A DNA stretch of 7,945 nt from RBG-16-64-43 sp035288225 (GTDB lineage Bacteria; Chloroflexota; Anaerolineae; Anaerolineales; RBG-16-64-43), in assembly GCA_035288225.1 (NCBI GenBank), contig DATEAT010000176.1, forward strand, positions 1 through 7,945, read 5' to 3'. The position numbers and the translations under genes were made by a program. The notes beneath the pieces were generated by a model. That model made no database searches. It saw only the letters and a list, made by a program, of their open reading frames with translations, and was not told the origin of the DNA. The first letter of the stretch is position 1; every line of letters starts with the position of its first letter. Of this stretch, positions 1 through 6,341 are shown piece by piece.

Positions 1-1215
1 CCGCCCCGCCCGGAGGCGGAAGCCGCCGTCCGCCGCTGCCGCGAGGCGGGCATCCGTCTGGTCATGGTCACCGGCGATTACGGGTTGACCGCCGAGTCGT
101 TTGCCCGGCGCTTGGGCATGGTCACCGGCGACCGTCCGCGCATCATCACGGGCGCCGATTTCGAGACCATGAGCGATGCCAGCCTGCAGGCGGCGATTGC
201 CGAGGAAGCCCTCTTCGCCCGCATGGCGCCCGAACACAAGGTGCGCCTGGTGGCGGCATTCCAGGCGCGGGGGGACGTGGTGGCGCTGACCGGCGATGGA
301 GTCAATGATGTGCCCGCGCTGCGCAAAGCGGATGTGGGTATCGTTATGGGCTTGAGCGGCACCGACGTGGCCAAAGAGGCCGCCGACGTCGTCTTGGCCC
401 GCGACAATATCTACGACGGCGTGCTGGCCATCGAAGAGGGGCGCGGCGTCTTCGAAAACCTGCGTAAGTTCATCACCTACATTTTCGCCAGCAACGTGCC
501 GCAGATCCTGCCCTTCATTCTCTCAGCGACCTTCGGCGTGCCGCTGGCCCTCAGCATCTTGCAGATCCTGGCGATTGACTTGGGCACCGATCTGCTGCCG
601 GCGCTGGCCCTCGGCACCGAGCGCCCCGAACCCGAGCTGATGCGGCGCCCGCCGCGGGCACGCCAACAACCTCTCATCGACGGTGCGCTGTTGGGGCGCG
701 CCTTCTTGTGGCTGGGTGGGATTGAGACGGCACTGGCCTATGCCGGGTTCTTGACCGTTTTGGCGGTCGCCGGTTCGGGGGGGACACCGCTCGAGCGCCT
801 GATGCACGGGCTGCTGCCCGGTGCTGAACTTGAAGGCGGATTGAGGTTGCTCGCGCCGGCCCAGGACATCACCGCCTATGCCCTGGCGGTAACGGTTTTC
901 TATGCGGGAGTGGTGATGGCCCAAGTGGGCAATGCCTATGCCTGTCGGACAGAACGCGGGCAGGTGCGGCAGATCGGGTGGCTGGGCAACCCGTTGCTCC
1001 TCGTGGGAATTCTAGTTGAGATCGGCCTGCTGCTTGTGCTAGTATATGTAAAGCCGATTGCAGCGCTCTTCGGCCACGTGCCAATTCCTCCCCTTTACTG
1101 GATCGGGCTGAGCTTCTACCCGTTGGTTCTTTACCTCTTGGATTGGGCGCGCCGCTACCTGGTGCGCCTGGTGGGCCGGCTGCGCGAAGTGCGCCAAGGA
1201 GCGGACTCATCATGA
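1..1215 (+). CDS. Cation-transporting P-type ATPase, P2C-like (Na,K/H,K-ATPase type), 3' part
   Basis: This is the C-terminal 404 residues of an ATP-driven cation pump in the cytoplasmic membrane; the reading frame is open from base 1, so the 5' part (actuator domain, phosphorylated DKTG, nucleotide domain start) lies outside the window. Visible in order: the P-domain PPR (residues 1-3), MVTGD (22-26), the Mg-binding TGDGVND loop (98-104), then membrane helices. The M5 motif SNVPQILPF (164-172) and the M6 motif IDLGTDLLPA (192-201) match SNIPEITPF and IDLGTDMVPA of Na,K-ATPase, not the SNIGE/NLVTDGLPA of Ca2+-ATPases. The two M6 aspartates (193, 197) and the M5 Ser-Asn are kept; the M5 glutamate is Gln168. 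The C-terminal FYPLVLYLLDWARR also resembles the Na,K-ATPase end. Its TGA overlaps the next ATG. Class assignment is good; the transported ion (Na+, K+ or H+) is inference. Confidence 0.93.
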   Translation, partial: PPRPEAEAAVRRCREAGIRLVMVTGDYGLTAESFARRLGMVTGDRPRIITGADFETMSDASLQAAIAEEALFARMAPEHKVRLVAAFQARGDVVALTGDGVNDVPALRKADVGIVMGLSGTDVAKEAADVVLARDNIYDGVLAIEEGRGVFENLRKFITYIFASNVPQILPFILSATFGVPLALSILQILAIDLGTDLLPALALGTERPEPELMRRPPRARQQPLIDGALLGRAFLWLGGIETALAYAGFLTVLAVAGSGGTPLERLMHGLLPGAELEGGLRLLAPAQDITAYALAVTVFYAGVVMAQVGNAYACRTERGQVRQIGWLGNPLLLVGILVEIGLLLVLVYVKPIAALFGHVPIPPLYWIGLSFYPLVLYLLDWARRYLVRLVGRLREVRQGADSS

Positions 1216-1871
1216 AAGCCATCGTCATGGGTTGCGGTCAGGTGGGAGAGCGCGTGGCACGGCTCCTCGTGCGCGAAGGGCACGAGGTGGTGGTGGTCGA
1301 TTCGAGCCAGGAGGCGCTTGAGCGGCTGGGCAAGGACTTCCGCGGAAGGGCGTTGCGCGGAGTGGGGTTCGATCGGGCGGTGCTGCTCGAGGCCGGCATC
1401 GACCAGGCGGAAGCTTTCGCTGCCACCACGTCCTCCGACAGCGCCAATATCGTCGCTGCCCGCATCGCGCGCAATGTATTTCACGTACCGCGGGTTGTGG
1501 CGCGGGTTCACGACCAGCGCCGCGCCGAGTTGTGCCGCCGCCTGGGCCTGGTGACCATCTCCCCGCCGGTGTGGGGCGCCGGGCGCATCTTTCACCTGCT
1601 CACTCACCGTGAGATCGACATCGAATCCAGTTTCGGCGGCGGGCAGGTGGTGCTTGTCTCCTTCGCGGTCGAGCCGTCACTCGCTGGCCGCTTGGTCAAG
1701 GACCTGACCGTTCCCGGCGAGGGCGTGGTAGTGGCGCTCGTGCGGCAAGGGGCCGCCCACTTGCCCACGCTGGGCACGGAGCTGCGGGACGGCGATCTGG
1801 TCTACATGTCACTGCAGGCCTCGGCCATGCCTCGCCTGGAGAGGATGCTTGGCCTGGGTGAGGGAGGCTGA
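1212..1871 (+). CDS. TrkA/RCK-family K+ transport regulatory protein, first of a pair
   Basis: This is a 219-residue cytoplasmic protein of the TrkA/KtrA/RCK type, which gates or regulates potassium transporters by binding nucleotide. The N-terminal Rossmann domain (about 1-125) has GxGxxG at residues 7-12 (GCGQVG) and an acidic residue at the end of the second strand (Asp30), as for NAD(H) binding. A TrkA-C-like domain spans about 135-215. The loop that usually reads G-D-A/G before the LxxAG helix is G-V-G here, so the conserved aspartate is missing. I chose the ATG at 1212 because AAGGAG at 1196-1201 lies 10 bases upstream and the Rossmann glycines then fall at the normal place; an earlier in-frame start at 1143 would add residues unlike the family. 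The ATG overlaps the pump stop (ATGA), suggesting translational coupling. The regulated transporter is not known; the adjacent pump is a candidate. Confidence 0.9.
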   Translation: MKAIVMGCGQVGERVARLLVREGHEVVVVDSSQEALERLGKDFRGRALRGVGFDRAVLLEAGIDQAEAFAATTSSDSANIVAARIARNVFHVPRVVARVHDQRRAELCRRLGLVTISPPVWGAGRIFHLLTHREIDIESSFGGGQVVLVSFAVEPSLAGRLVKDLTVPGEGVVVALVRQGAAHLPTLGTELRDGDLVYMSLQASAMPRLERMLGLGEGG

Positions 1872-1873
1872 CC

Positions 1874-2557
1874 ATGCGTGTGATCATTGTGGGCGGCGGC
1901 AAGACGGGTTCGCACCTGGCGGCCATGTTGATCGCCGGCGGGCACACGGTGCGGGTGGTTGAGGATCGGGCGGCTGTGCTGGAGCGATTGCGCAAGGAGC
2001 TGCCCGCCGAATGCCTGTGCGCCGGCGACGGGTCGTCGCCGGAGGTGCTCGAGGCGGCCGGGGTGCGCGAGGCGCAGGTGCTGGCCGCGGTCACCGGCGC
2101 CGACGAGGCCAACCTGGTGACGACCACCCTGGCGCGCTTCGAATTCAACGTGCCGCGGGTCATCGCGCGCGTCAACAACCCCAAGAACGCGTGGATGTTC
2201 AACTCCGAAATGGGCGTGGATGTGGCGCTTGTTCAGGCCGACCTGCTGGCCAAGCTCATCGCAGAGGAGATGTCGATGGGCGACATGATGACTCTGCTCA
2301 AACTGCGGCGCGGCCAGTTTTCGCTATTCGAAGAGAAGATACCGGCCGGCTCACCGGCCGTGGGCGTGGCCATCCGCGATTTGTCGCTCAAGGAGAATGT
2401 GGTCATCGCGGCGATCATTCGCCATGGCGAGCTGGTCATCCCCCGCGGCACCACGCGCTTCGAAGTGGGCGACGAGGTGCTGACGATCGGGGAGGCGCGT
2501 GCTGCAGACGAGTTGGCCAGCTTCTTTGGCCGCGCGAAAGAGAAGTCGTCCGCCTGA
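1874..2557 (+). CDS. TrkA/RCK-family K+ transport regulatory protein, second of a pair
   Basis: This is a 227-residue paralogue of the preceding gene with the same layout: an RCK-N Rossmann domain (about 1-125) with GGGKTG at residues 7-12 and Glu30 at the second-strand end, then a TrkA-C domain (about 140-220). Unlike its neighbour it keeps the canonical GDG loop before the SPEVLEAAGV helix, so its nucleotide site looks complete. GAGGGAGG at 1860-1867 ends 6 bases before the ATG, and only 2 bases separate it from the upstream stop, so the two proteins are probably made together and may assemble with each other. Known family role: peripheral gating subunit of Trk/Ktr K+ transporters. No TrkH/KtrB-type channel gene is visible here. 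Confidence 0.92.
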   Translation: MRVIIVGGGKTGSHLAAMLIAGGHTVRVVEDRAAVLERLRKELPAECLCAGDGSSPEVLEAAGVREAQVLAAVTGADEANLVTTTLARFEFNVPRVIARVNNPKNAWMFNSEMGVDVALVQADLLAKLIAEEMSMGDMMTLLKLRRGQFSLFEEKIPAGSPAVGVAIRDLSLKENVVIAAIIRHGELVIPRGTTRFEVGDEVLTIGEARAADELASFFGRAKEKSSA

Positions 2558-2599
2558 AGATCGCACCCGAAACCTGGAGCACGGTCGGCGACAACAACC

Positions 2600-3490
2600 A
2601 TGACCCCCCTCATTCGACGACCCCGGCTCGGATTGGCCCTCGGTGGAGGCGGAATACGCGGCCTGGCGCACATCGGCATTCTCAGCGTGTTGGAGCGGGA
2701 GGGGATTCGTCCGGCCGTGTTGGCCGGGACGAGCATGGGTGGCTTGGTCGCCGCGGCCTACGCCGTGGGTCTTTCGCCGGAAGCCCTGACCCAAGAGGTC
2801 TCGGAATTTACCCACTTGCGGCGCTTGCTGATGCTGGTGGATTTCGCGCCGGCGCGGCGCGGGCTGTTGCAGGGGGATCGCGTGCGCAGCTTTCTCATCG
2901 ACAAGCTCGGCAAAAACACGACCTTTGCCGATTTGTCGATCCCGCTCGGGCTGGTCGCGGTGGATATCGACAACGGCGAGGAAGTGGTGCTGACCCAGGG
3001 GCCGCTGGTGGACGCGGTGCTGGCGACATGCGCCGTCCCGGGCGTCTTTTCTCCAGTTCGCTGGGGAGACCGCTACCTGTCGGACGGCGGGATTCTCAAC
3101 AACGTTCCGGCCGACGTGCCCCGCCGCCTGGGTGCGGAAGTCGTGATTGCGGTTGATGTCGGCCCGGAGTTTGGGCCTCGCCAGACCGAAACGAAGGCAC
3201 ACGCGCATCGCGGCCCGAGCGCCGCGCGTGGGAGCCAGGCGCCCGGTTTCTTGCCGCCCCAGGCGCGCGATCTCTATCAAAGCTACCTGATCATGGCCCA
3301 TGCCGCCACCCAGGATCGGCTGCGCCACGCCCATCCCGACTTGGTCCTGCGGCCCGAAATCCCGGCGGACATCACTGCCTTCAGTGGATTCTCACGCGCT
3401 GTCGAACCGATTCGCGCGGGCGAGCGTGAGGCCAAGACCCACATCGCGATGGTGCGCGAAGTCGTCAAGCCGGGGTTGCGGCTGTTCTAG
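2600..3490 (+). CDS. Patatin-like phospholipase (RssA-type)
   Basis: This 296-residue protein belongs to the patatin-like serine hydrolases, which use a Ser-Asp dyad to cleave acyl esters of lipids. The oxyanion-hole glycine run GGGGIRG lies at residues 15-21, the nucleophile elbow GTSMG at 43-47 (Ser45), and the DGG motif at 162-164 (Asp162). It has no signal peptide and no obvious membrane helix, so it probably acts in the cytoplasm or at the inner membrane face. Length and organisation resemble RssA/YchK-type bacterial patatins, but the substrate cannot be told. The ATG at 2600 puts the glycine run 14 residues in, as usual. There is no strong Shine-Dalgarno: a GGAG at 2575-2578 is 21 bases away. 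It follows the second RCK gene by 42 bases on the same strand, with no terminator between, so it is likely in the same transcript. Confidence 0.93.
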   Translation: MTPLIRRPRLGLALGGGGIRGLAHIGILSVLEREGIRPAVLAGTSMGGLVAAAYAVGLSPEALTQEVSEFTHLRRLLMLVDFAPARRGLLQGDRVRSFLIDKLGKNTTFADLSIPLGLVAVDIDNGEEVVLTQGPLVDAVLATCAVPGVFSPVRWGDRYLSDGGILNNVPADVPRRLGAEVVIAVDVGPEFGPRQTETKAHAHRGPSAARGSQAPGFLPPQARDLYQSYLIMAHAATQDRLRHAHPDLVLRPEIPADITAFSGFSRAVEPIRAGEREAKTHIAMVREVVKPGLRLF

Positions 3491-3502
3491 ATCGAGCAAC
3501 GT

Positions 3503-3526
3503 CCCTCGCGTTTGCGCGGCCGAGGG
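3503..3526 (+). other. Intergenic stem-loop after the patatin gene
   Basis: CCCTCG (3503-3508) pairs with CGAGGG (3521-3526), and CGCG/CGCG around a TTTG loop can form an inner helix as an alternative fold. No T-run follows, so it does not look like an intrinsic terminator. It may be an RNA-processing or stabilising hairpin between two operon genes, or chance in GC-rich DNA. Confidence 0.25.
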
Positions 3527-3567
3527 AGCGCGCCGATCGCGGGGCCTGGACGGCACGCAGGGATGAC

Positions 3568-3960
3568 ATGACGCGAATCATGATCGGGGTCTTTTTCATC
3601 TTGCATGGGCTGGTGCACGCGGGGTTGGCGGCCGCGCCCATCCCGAAAGATGCCACATCGCGGCCGGGTTCCTTTTTCACCCATCCTACCCGGTCGTGGC
3701 TGCTGCGCCGCATGCATTTCACTCCGGGCGCAATACGCACTGCGGGGCTGTCCCTTGTCGTTCTGACGACGTTAGGCTTCGTTCTGGCGGGGATGGCCGC
3801 GCTCGGAGTGCCGCCCATGGCTGGCACCCTCGCACCCCTGCTGATTATTTCCTCCACCCTGTCGCTCATTCTGCTTGGCCTTTTCTGGCACCCCTGGCTC
3901 TCCCTGGGCGTCCTCATCGATATTGCCATCCTCCTGCTGTGGGTTGTGCGCCGCATGTGA
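3568..3960 (+). CDS. Small four-helix membrane protein of unknown function
   Basis: I do not recognise this 130-residue protein. It reads as an integral membrane protein: helix 1 at about 4-23 with two histidines one helical turn apart (His13, His17), a polar, basic loop at 24-57 containing His39 and His50, and then three more hydrophobic stretches at about 58-80, 84-107 and 110-127. It ends in a positive RRM tail. An AGGG at 3559-3562 lies 5 bases before the ATG. It sits 77 bases behind the patatin gene on the same strand and just before the terminator hairpin, so it is probably the last gene of the pump operon. Helix count and protein-like composition support a real gene. Function is unknown; the histidines could bind metal or haem, but that is speculation. 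Confidence 0.75.
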   Translation: MTRIMIGVFFILHGLVHAGLAAAPIPKDATSRPGSFFTHPTRSWLLRRMHFTPGAIRTAGLSLVVLTTLGFVLAGMAALGVPPMAGTLAPLLIISSTLSLILLGLFWHPWLSLGVLIDIAILLLWVVRRM

Positions 3961-3978
3961 TCGGTGCCAACGCGCGGG

Positions 3979-4014
3979 AAAAAAGAAGTGCCCGCCGAAC
4001 TCGGCGGGCACTTT
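3979..4014. terminator. Bidirectional intrinsic terminator between convergent genes
   Basis: A perfect 13-bp inverted repeat, AAGTGCCCGCCGA (3986-3998) against TCGGCGGGCACTT (4001-4013), makes a GC-rich hairpin; in practice the innermost pairs open to give a 4-6 base loop. Six A residues at 3979-3984 become a U-tract for minus-strand transcripts leaving the aminopeptidase gene. For plus-strand transcripts the hairpin ends in TTT followed by GCATAT, a weaker tail. It lies 19 bases past the stop of the small membrane protein gene and 33 bases past the stop of the convergent aminopeptidase gene. Confidence 0.85.
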
Positions 4015-4046
4015 GCATATCGGCAGACTTCTGACAATTGCAGGCA

Positions 4047-5306
4047 CTATATTTCGAACGCCCATTCACCCTTTCGCATGATCGCATCGGTTGTCCCATC
4101 GGGAGTTATCCCATCGATGTTCATCTCGCCTGAGCCGACCATGAAATCGACATGCAGGATGCTGTGGTTGCCTCCCGCGGCGATGAACGTCTCGTTCGAC
4201 ATCGATTCGCCGCCGCGCATGCAGAACTTGTAGGCCCGGCCGAAGGCCAGATGGCTGGCGCAGTTCTCGTCGAGCAGTGTGTTAAAGAACATTACACCCG
4301 ACTGGGAAATGGGCGAAGAATGCGGGACGAGCGCCACTTCGCCGAGGCGCGCCCCGCCCTCGTCGGCCTCCAACATCTTGCGCAGCACCGTCTCCCCGCT
4401 TCGGGCGTGGGCCTCCACGGCCCGTCCGCCGGCAAACTTCACCTCGAACCCGTCGATCAGCGTGTCGCCGTAGTTGAGCGGGCGGGATGCGGCAATGTGC
4501 CCGTCGGCCTGGGCTGCGTGCGGCAGGGTGAAGATTTCTTCCGTGGGCAAGTTGGCGGTGAAGGCGATGCCCTTGGGCGTCTTCGATTGAGCGGCATTCC
4601 ACAAGTGATCGGGCGGCAGGCCGAGAGTCAGATCGGTCCCGGGCCCGGTGTAATGCAACCGGATGTAGCGCTTGTGGTTGAGATAGTCGCTGCGAGCCAC
4701 CAACTGGTTAACGTGTTCCTTCCATGCGGCAATCGGGTCGGGCAAGTCCGCGCGGCAGACACGGAAGAGCGCCTCCCACAGCTTGGTTTCGGCCTCGGCC
4801 GGCGGCAGCCTGGGGAAGACCTTTTTGGCCCAACCGGCATAGGAGGCAGCAATGACACACCATTGGACCAAGTTGCGCGACGTGAAATCGGAGGTGGGCA
4901 AGTATTGAGCGTATGCCGTCTTCTGAACCAGTGCCACCCGGCCTGCGTCCTGGTCCGTCAGCAGATCCGGGTTGGCGGCGTGGATCGAGAGAAGCGCCCC
5001 GCCGCGCTCGAAGTGCTCGAGCAGGCCCTTGGGCTGCGAGGCCGGCCACTCTTCGAACGAGTCGCGCGGCGCGTGCTGGAAGCGCAGGCGCTGCAGGGCA
5101 TCGTCGCGCCAGATCACGTCGACCAGCGGGGCGCCGGCTTTGTAGGCGTATTCCACAAGGTGACGGACAAGCGGGGCGATCTCAAGCGGGACGCCCGCCC
5201 GCCGTGGGTCTGAAATGATCAACCGTTGACCGGGCTGCAGATTCAATCCAATCTTGATGGTCAACTCGGCGTAGCGCCGGAGTGCCTCATCGAAAGCCAG
5301 TGCCAT
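4047..5306 (-). CDS. M29-family metallo-aminopeptidase (AmpS/AmpT/aminopeptidase II type)
   Basis: This 419-residue cytoplasmic enzyme removes N-terminal amino acids from peptides using a two-metal site, normally as a homodimer. Expected M29 residues are all visible: NLPTEEIFT (252-260, Glu257 as metal ligand), LGEVALVP (321-328, Glu323), SHLAFGRAY (351-359, His352 and Tyr359) and LHVDFM (384-389, His385 and Asp387). Their spacing closely follows that of the characterised family members as I recall it. Total length is the usual 410-420 residues. I chose the ATG complementary to 5304-5306: a GGAGG (complement of 5313-5317) lies 6 bases upstream, and the protein then begins with the family-like helix. 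An in-frame start 23 codons earlier adds an Arg/His-rich segment and would lie inside the predicted -10 box. It stands alone on the minus strand, converging on the pump operon. Confidence 0.95.
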   Translation of the reverse strand: MALAFDEALRRYAELTIKIGLNLQPGQRLIISDPRRAGVPLEIAPLVRHLVEYAYKAGAPLVDVIWRDDALQRLRFQHAPRDSFEEWPASQPKGLLEHFERGGALLSIHAANPDLLTDQDAGRVALVQKTAYAQYLPTSDFTSRNLVQWCVIAASYAGWAKKVFPRLPPAEAETKLWEALFRVCRADLPDPIAAWKEHVNQLVARSDYLNHKRYIRLHYTGPGTDLTLGLPPDHLWNAAQSKTPKGIAFTANLPTEEIFTLPHAAQADGHIAASRPLNYGDTLIDGFEVKFAGGRAVEAHARSGETVLRKMLEADEGGARLGEVALVPHSSPISQSGVMFFNTLLDENCASHLAFGRAYKFCMRGGESMSNETFIAAGGNHSILHVDFMVGSGEMNIDGITPDGTTDAIMRKGEWAFEI

Positions 5307-5374
5307 GGTGAGCCTCCACGTCCAGGGATTGTGGCGAAGGTGGCGGTATGAGCGGGGTGAACCGTGCACACGCA

Positions 5375-5403
5375 AGTATACATGAAGGCTTGGGCGATGA
5401 CTG
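5375..5403 (-). promoter_or_regulatory. Putative sigma70-type promoter for the aminopeptidase gene
   Basis: On the minus strand TATACT (complement of 5375-5380; 5 of 6 to TATAAT) is preceded at 17 bases by CAGTCA (complement of 5398-5403; 3 of 6 to TTGACA). Transcription would start near 5368 and give a leader of about 60 bases. The -10 is good and the -35 weak. Confidence 0.4.
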
Positions 5404-5447
5404 GCAGGGCCGGCGGGATCTTGCAGAACGGATCAGGCGTGTTCTCG

Positions 5448-5476
5448 TTGTCGCACGCAAGATGTGGATATATACT
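5448..5476 (+). promoter_or_regulatory. Putative sigma70-type promoter for the CARDB/SGNH gene pair
   Basis: TTGTCG at 5448-5453 (4 of 6 to TTGACA) and TATACT at 5471-5476 (5 of 6 to TATAAT) are separated by exactly 17 bases, within an AT-rich pocket of otherwise GC-rich DNA. Transcription would begin around 5483, leaving a leader of about 170 bases before the ATG at 5655. Confidence 0.55.
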
Positions 5477-5654
5477 CCTTTCGACTATCCTTCCGGCGGC
5501 GGAGCATGTGAGCCGGGCGGGTCGCGGCCGCAGAGTCGGCAGAACTTCGTTCCTCATCCGGTTTCCAGGCAGCATAATGCCAGCGGAGGACAATCACCAC
5601 TCACAGGAACCAGCACGCGCCGTGCAACCGATGTCGCCACCCACTGGAGGAAGA

Positions 5655-6275
5655 ATGAGAGCCTGCGGCATCCGGCCCCACCGGACATCCATGATCGTCA
5701 CGATCTTTGCAGTCGTTGGATTGGCGTTGGCCTGCACCTGCCGTCTGCCGGCAGGTGTGGCGCCCAGCCCCACGCCTTACCCCACCTACACGCCGTACGA
5801 CACATACACGCCGGTACCCACGCTCAATCCACCTACAGATCTTCCACCCACGGGCACACCGCCGCCCACGGCGACGGAGACGCCCAAGCCAACCAAGACC
5901 CGTACACCCACCCCCACGGTCACACCCTGGGCCCTCATCGTGACAATGTTCGTCCCGATCCTTCCGACGAATGACCTTGTTCTGGAGGATGTGTTCCTCT
6001 CCACCCAGGGCGAGGTCATTGCGCGCGTGGCCAACCAGCCGGCGGGCGGGTTCAACGGATCGGTGACCTATCAGGTCTTTGCCGACGGCGTTCTGGTTGC
6101 CACGCGCAGCGAAGGCATCCCACACGGGAGCCAGGCCTTCTGGTCCGGCTACAAAGTCGTTGGCCAGCAGAGCATTCGCGTCGTCCTCGACTCGGGCGGC
6201 GCGTACTGGGAGGCCAACGAAGGGAACAACGAGAAGACCAAGACCTGCAGCGCTGCAGCAACGGCCTGCTGGTAG
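5655..6275 (+). CDS. Exported lipoprotein-like protein with Thr/Pro linker and CARDB-like domain
   Basis: This 206-residue protein is probably displayed outside the cell. Residues 1-26 form a signal peptide (basic start, hydrophobic core at 13-26) ending in LALAC, a loose lipobox, so Cys27 may carry lipid. Residues 34-93 are a Thr/Pro-rich linker with repeated TP units, a style common in Chloroflexota surface proteins. Residues about 105-197 resemble a CARDB/adhesion-type beta-sandwich: NDLVLEDVFL, then VTYQVFADGVLVAT, and the closing EANEGNN signature. Two cysteines (198, 205) near the end could form a disulfide. I chose ATG 5655 because GGAGG (5646-5650) lies just upstream and it gives the signal peptide; ATG 5691 is a possible alternative without a ribosome site. 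No enzyme motif is visible, so a binding or structural role is likely. The SGNH-like gene follows 66 bases later. Confidence 0.8.
   Translation: MRACGIRPHRTSMIVTIFAVVGLALACTCRLPAGVAPSPTPYPTYTPYDTYTPVPTLNPPTDLPPTGTPPPTATETPKPTKTRTPTPTVTPWALIVTMFVPILPTNDLVLEDVFLSTQGEVIARVANQPAGGFNGSVTYQVFADGVLVATRSEGIPHGSQAFWSGYKVVGQQSIRVVLDSGGAYWEANEGNNEKTKTCSAAATACW
5735..5757 (+). repeat. Perfect 9-bp inverted repeat inside the lipoprotein gene
   Basis: CACCTGCCG (5735-5743) and CGGCAGGTG (5749-5757) are exact reverse complements around a 5-base loop, with possible G-U extension outward. It encodes the junction between the signal peptide Cys and the linker (residues about 27-35). In mRNA it would be a stable hairpin about 80 bases after the start codon. 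Only one copy is present in the window. Confidence 0.6.
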
Positions 6276-6341
6276 CTGGAGGAACCTTCGTGGAGCGCGT
6301 CCGCGCCGGTCGATGACCTTCGGGGCGCGTCGGGAGGGAGC

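Larger units (their letters stand above)
5307..5654. other. Divergent intergenic region without a supported gene
   Basis: This stretch of about 350 bases separates the minus-strand aminopeptidase from the plus-strand CARDB lipoprotein gene. It contains one promoter candidate per direction, both with a TATACT -10, and about 170 bases of untranslated leader before the plus-strand gene. A plus-strand open frame extends through it from 5364, but its residues there look non-coding: no signal peptide, a mixed Arg/Gly composition, and a start upstream of the predicted promoter. I see no tRNA, known riboswitch fold or small gene with a convincing ribosome binding site. Confidence 0.6.

Noticed and set aside
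63..131. A 15-base direct repeat (63-77 and 117-131), each encoding MVTGD
   Set aside because: The first is the normal P-domain motif and the second falls in a loop where similar residues occur in the family; codon bias explains the match, and I see no sign of a duplication beyond it.
2341..2361. GC-rich direct/inverted repeat of ACCGGCCG in the second RCK gene
   Set aside because: It lies inside a well-supported coding sequence and is of a size expected by chance in DNA this rich in GC.
2011..3156. A 381-codon plus-strand open frame bridging the second RCK and patatin genes
   Set aside because: It is out of frame with both recognised genes and its product is an Arg/Gly-rich shadow translation.
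2351..3334. A 327-codon minus-strand open frame opposite the second RCK and patatin genes
   Set aside because: The two plus-strand genes have clear family motifs; the minus frame product is low-quality (His/Gln/Arg-rich) and spans two genes and their gap.
3503..3526. Hairpin after the patatin gene considered as a terminator
   Set aside because: No T-run follows on either strand, so it is listed only as a low-confidence stem-loop.
4152..5213. A 353-codon plus-strand open frame opposite the aminopeptidase
   Set aside because: The minus-strand frame carries all the M29 catalytic residues; the plus frame has no recognisable motif.
5364..5654. N-terminal extension of the CARDB protein to an ATG at 5364
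   Set aside because: It would start upstream of the best promoter, bury the signal peptide about 100 residues inside the protein, and lacks a good ribosome site.
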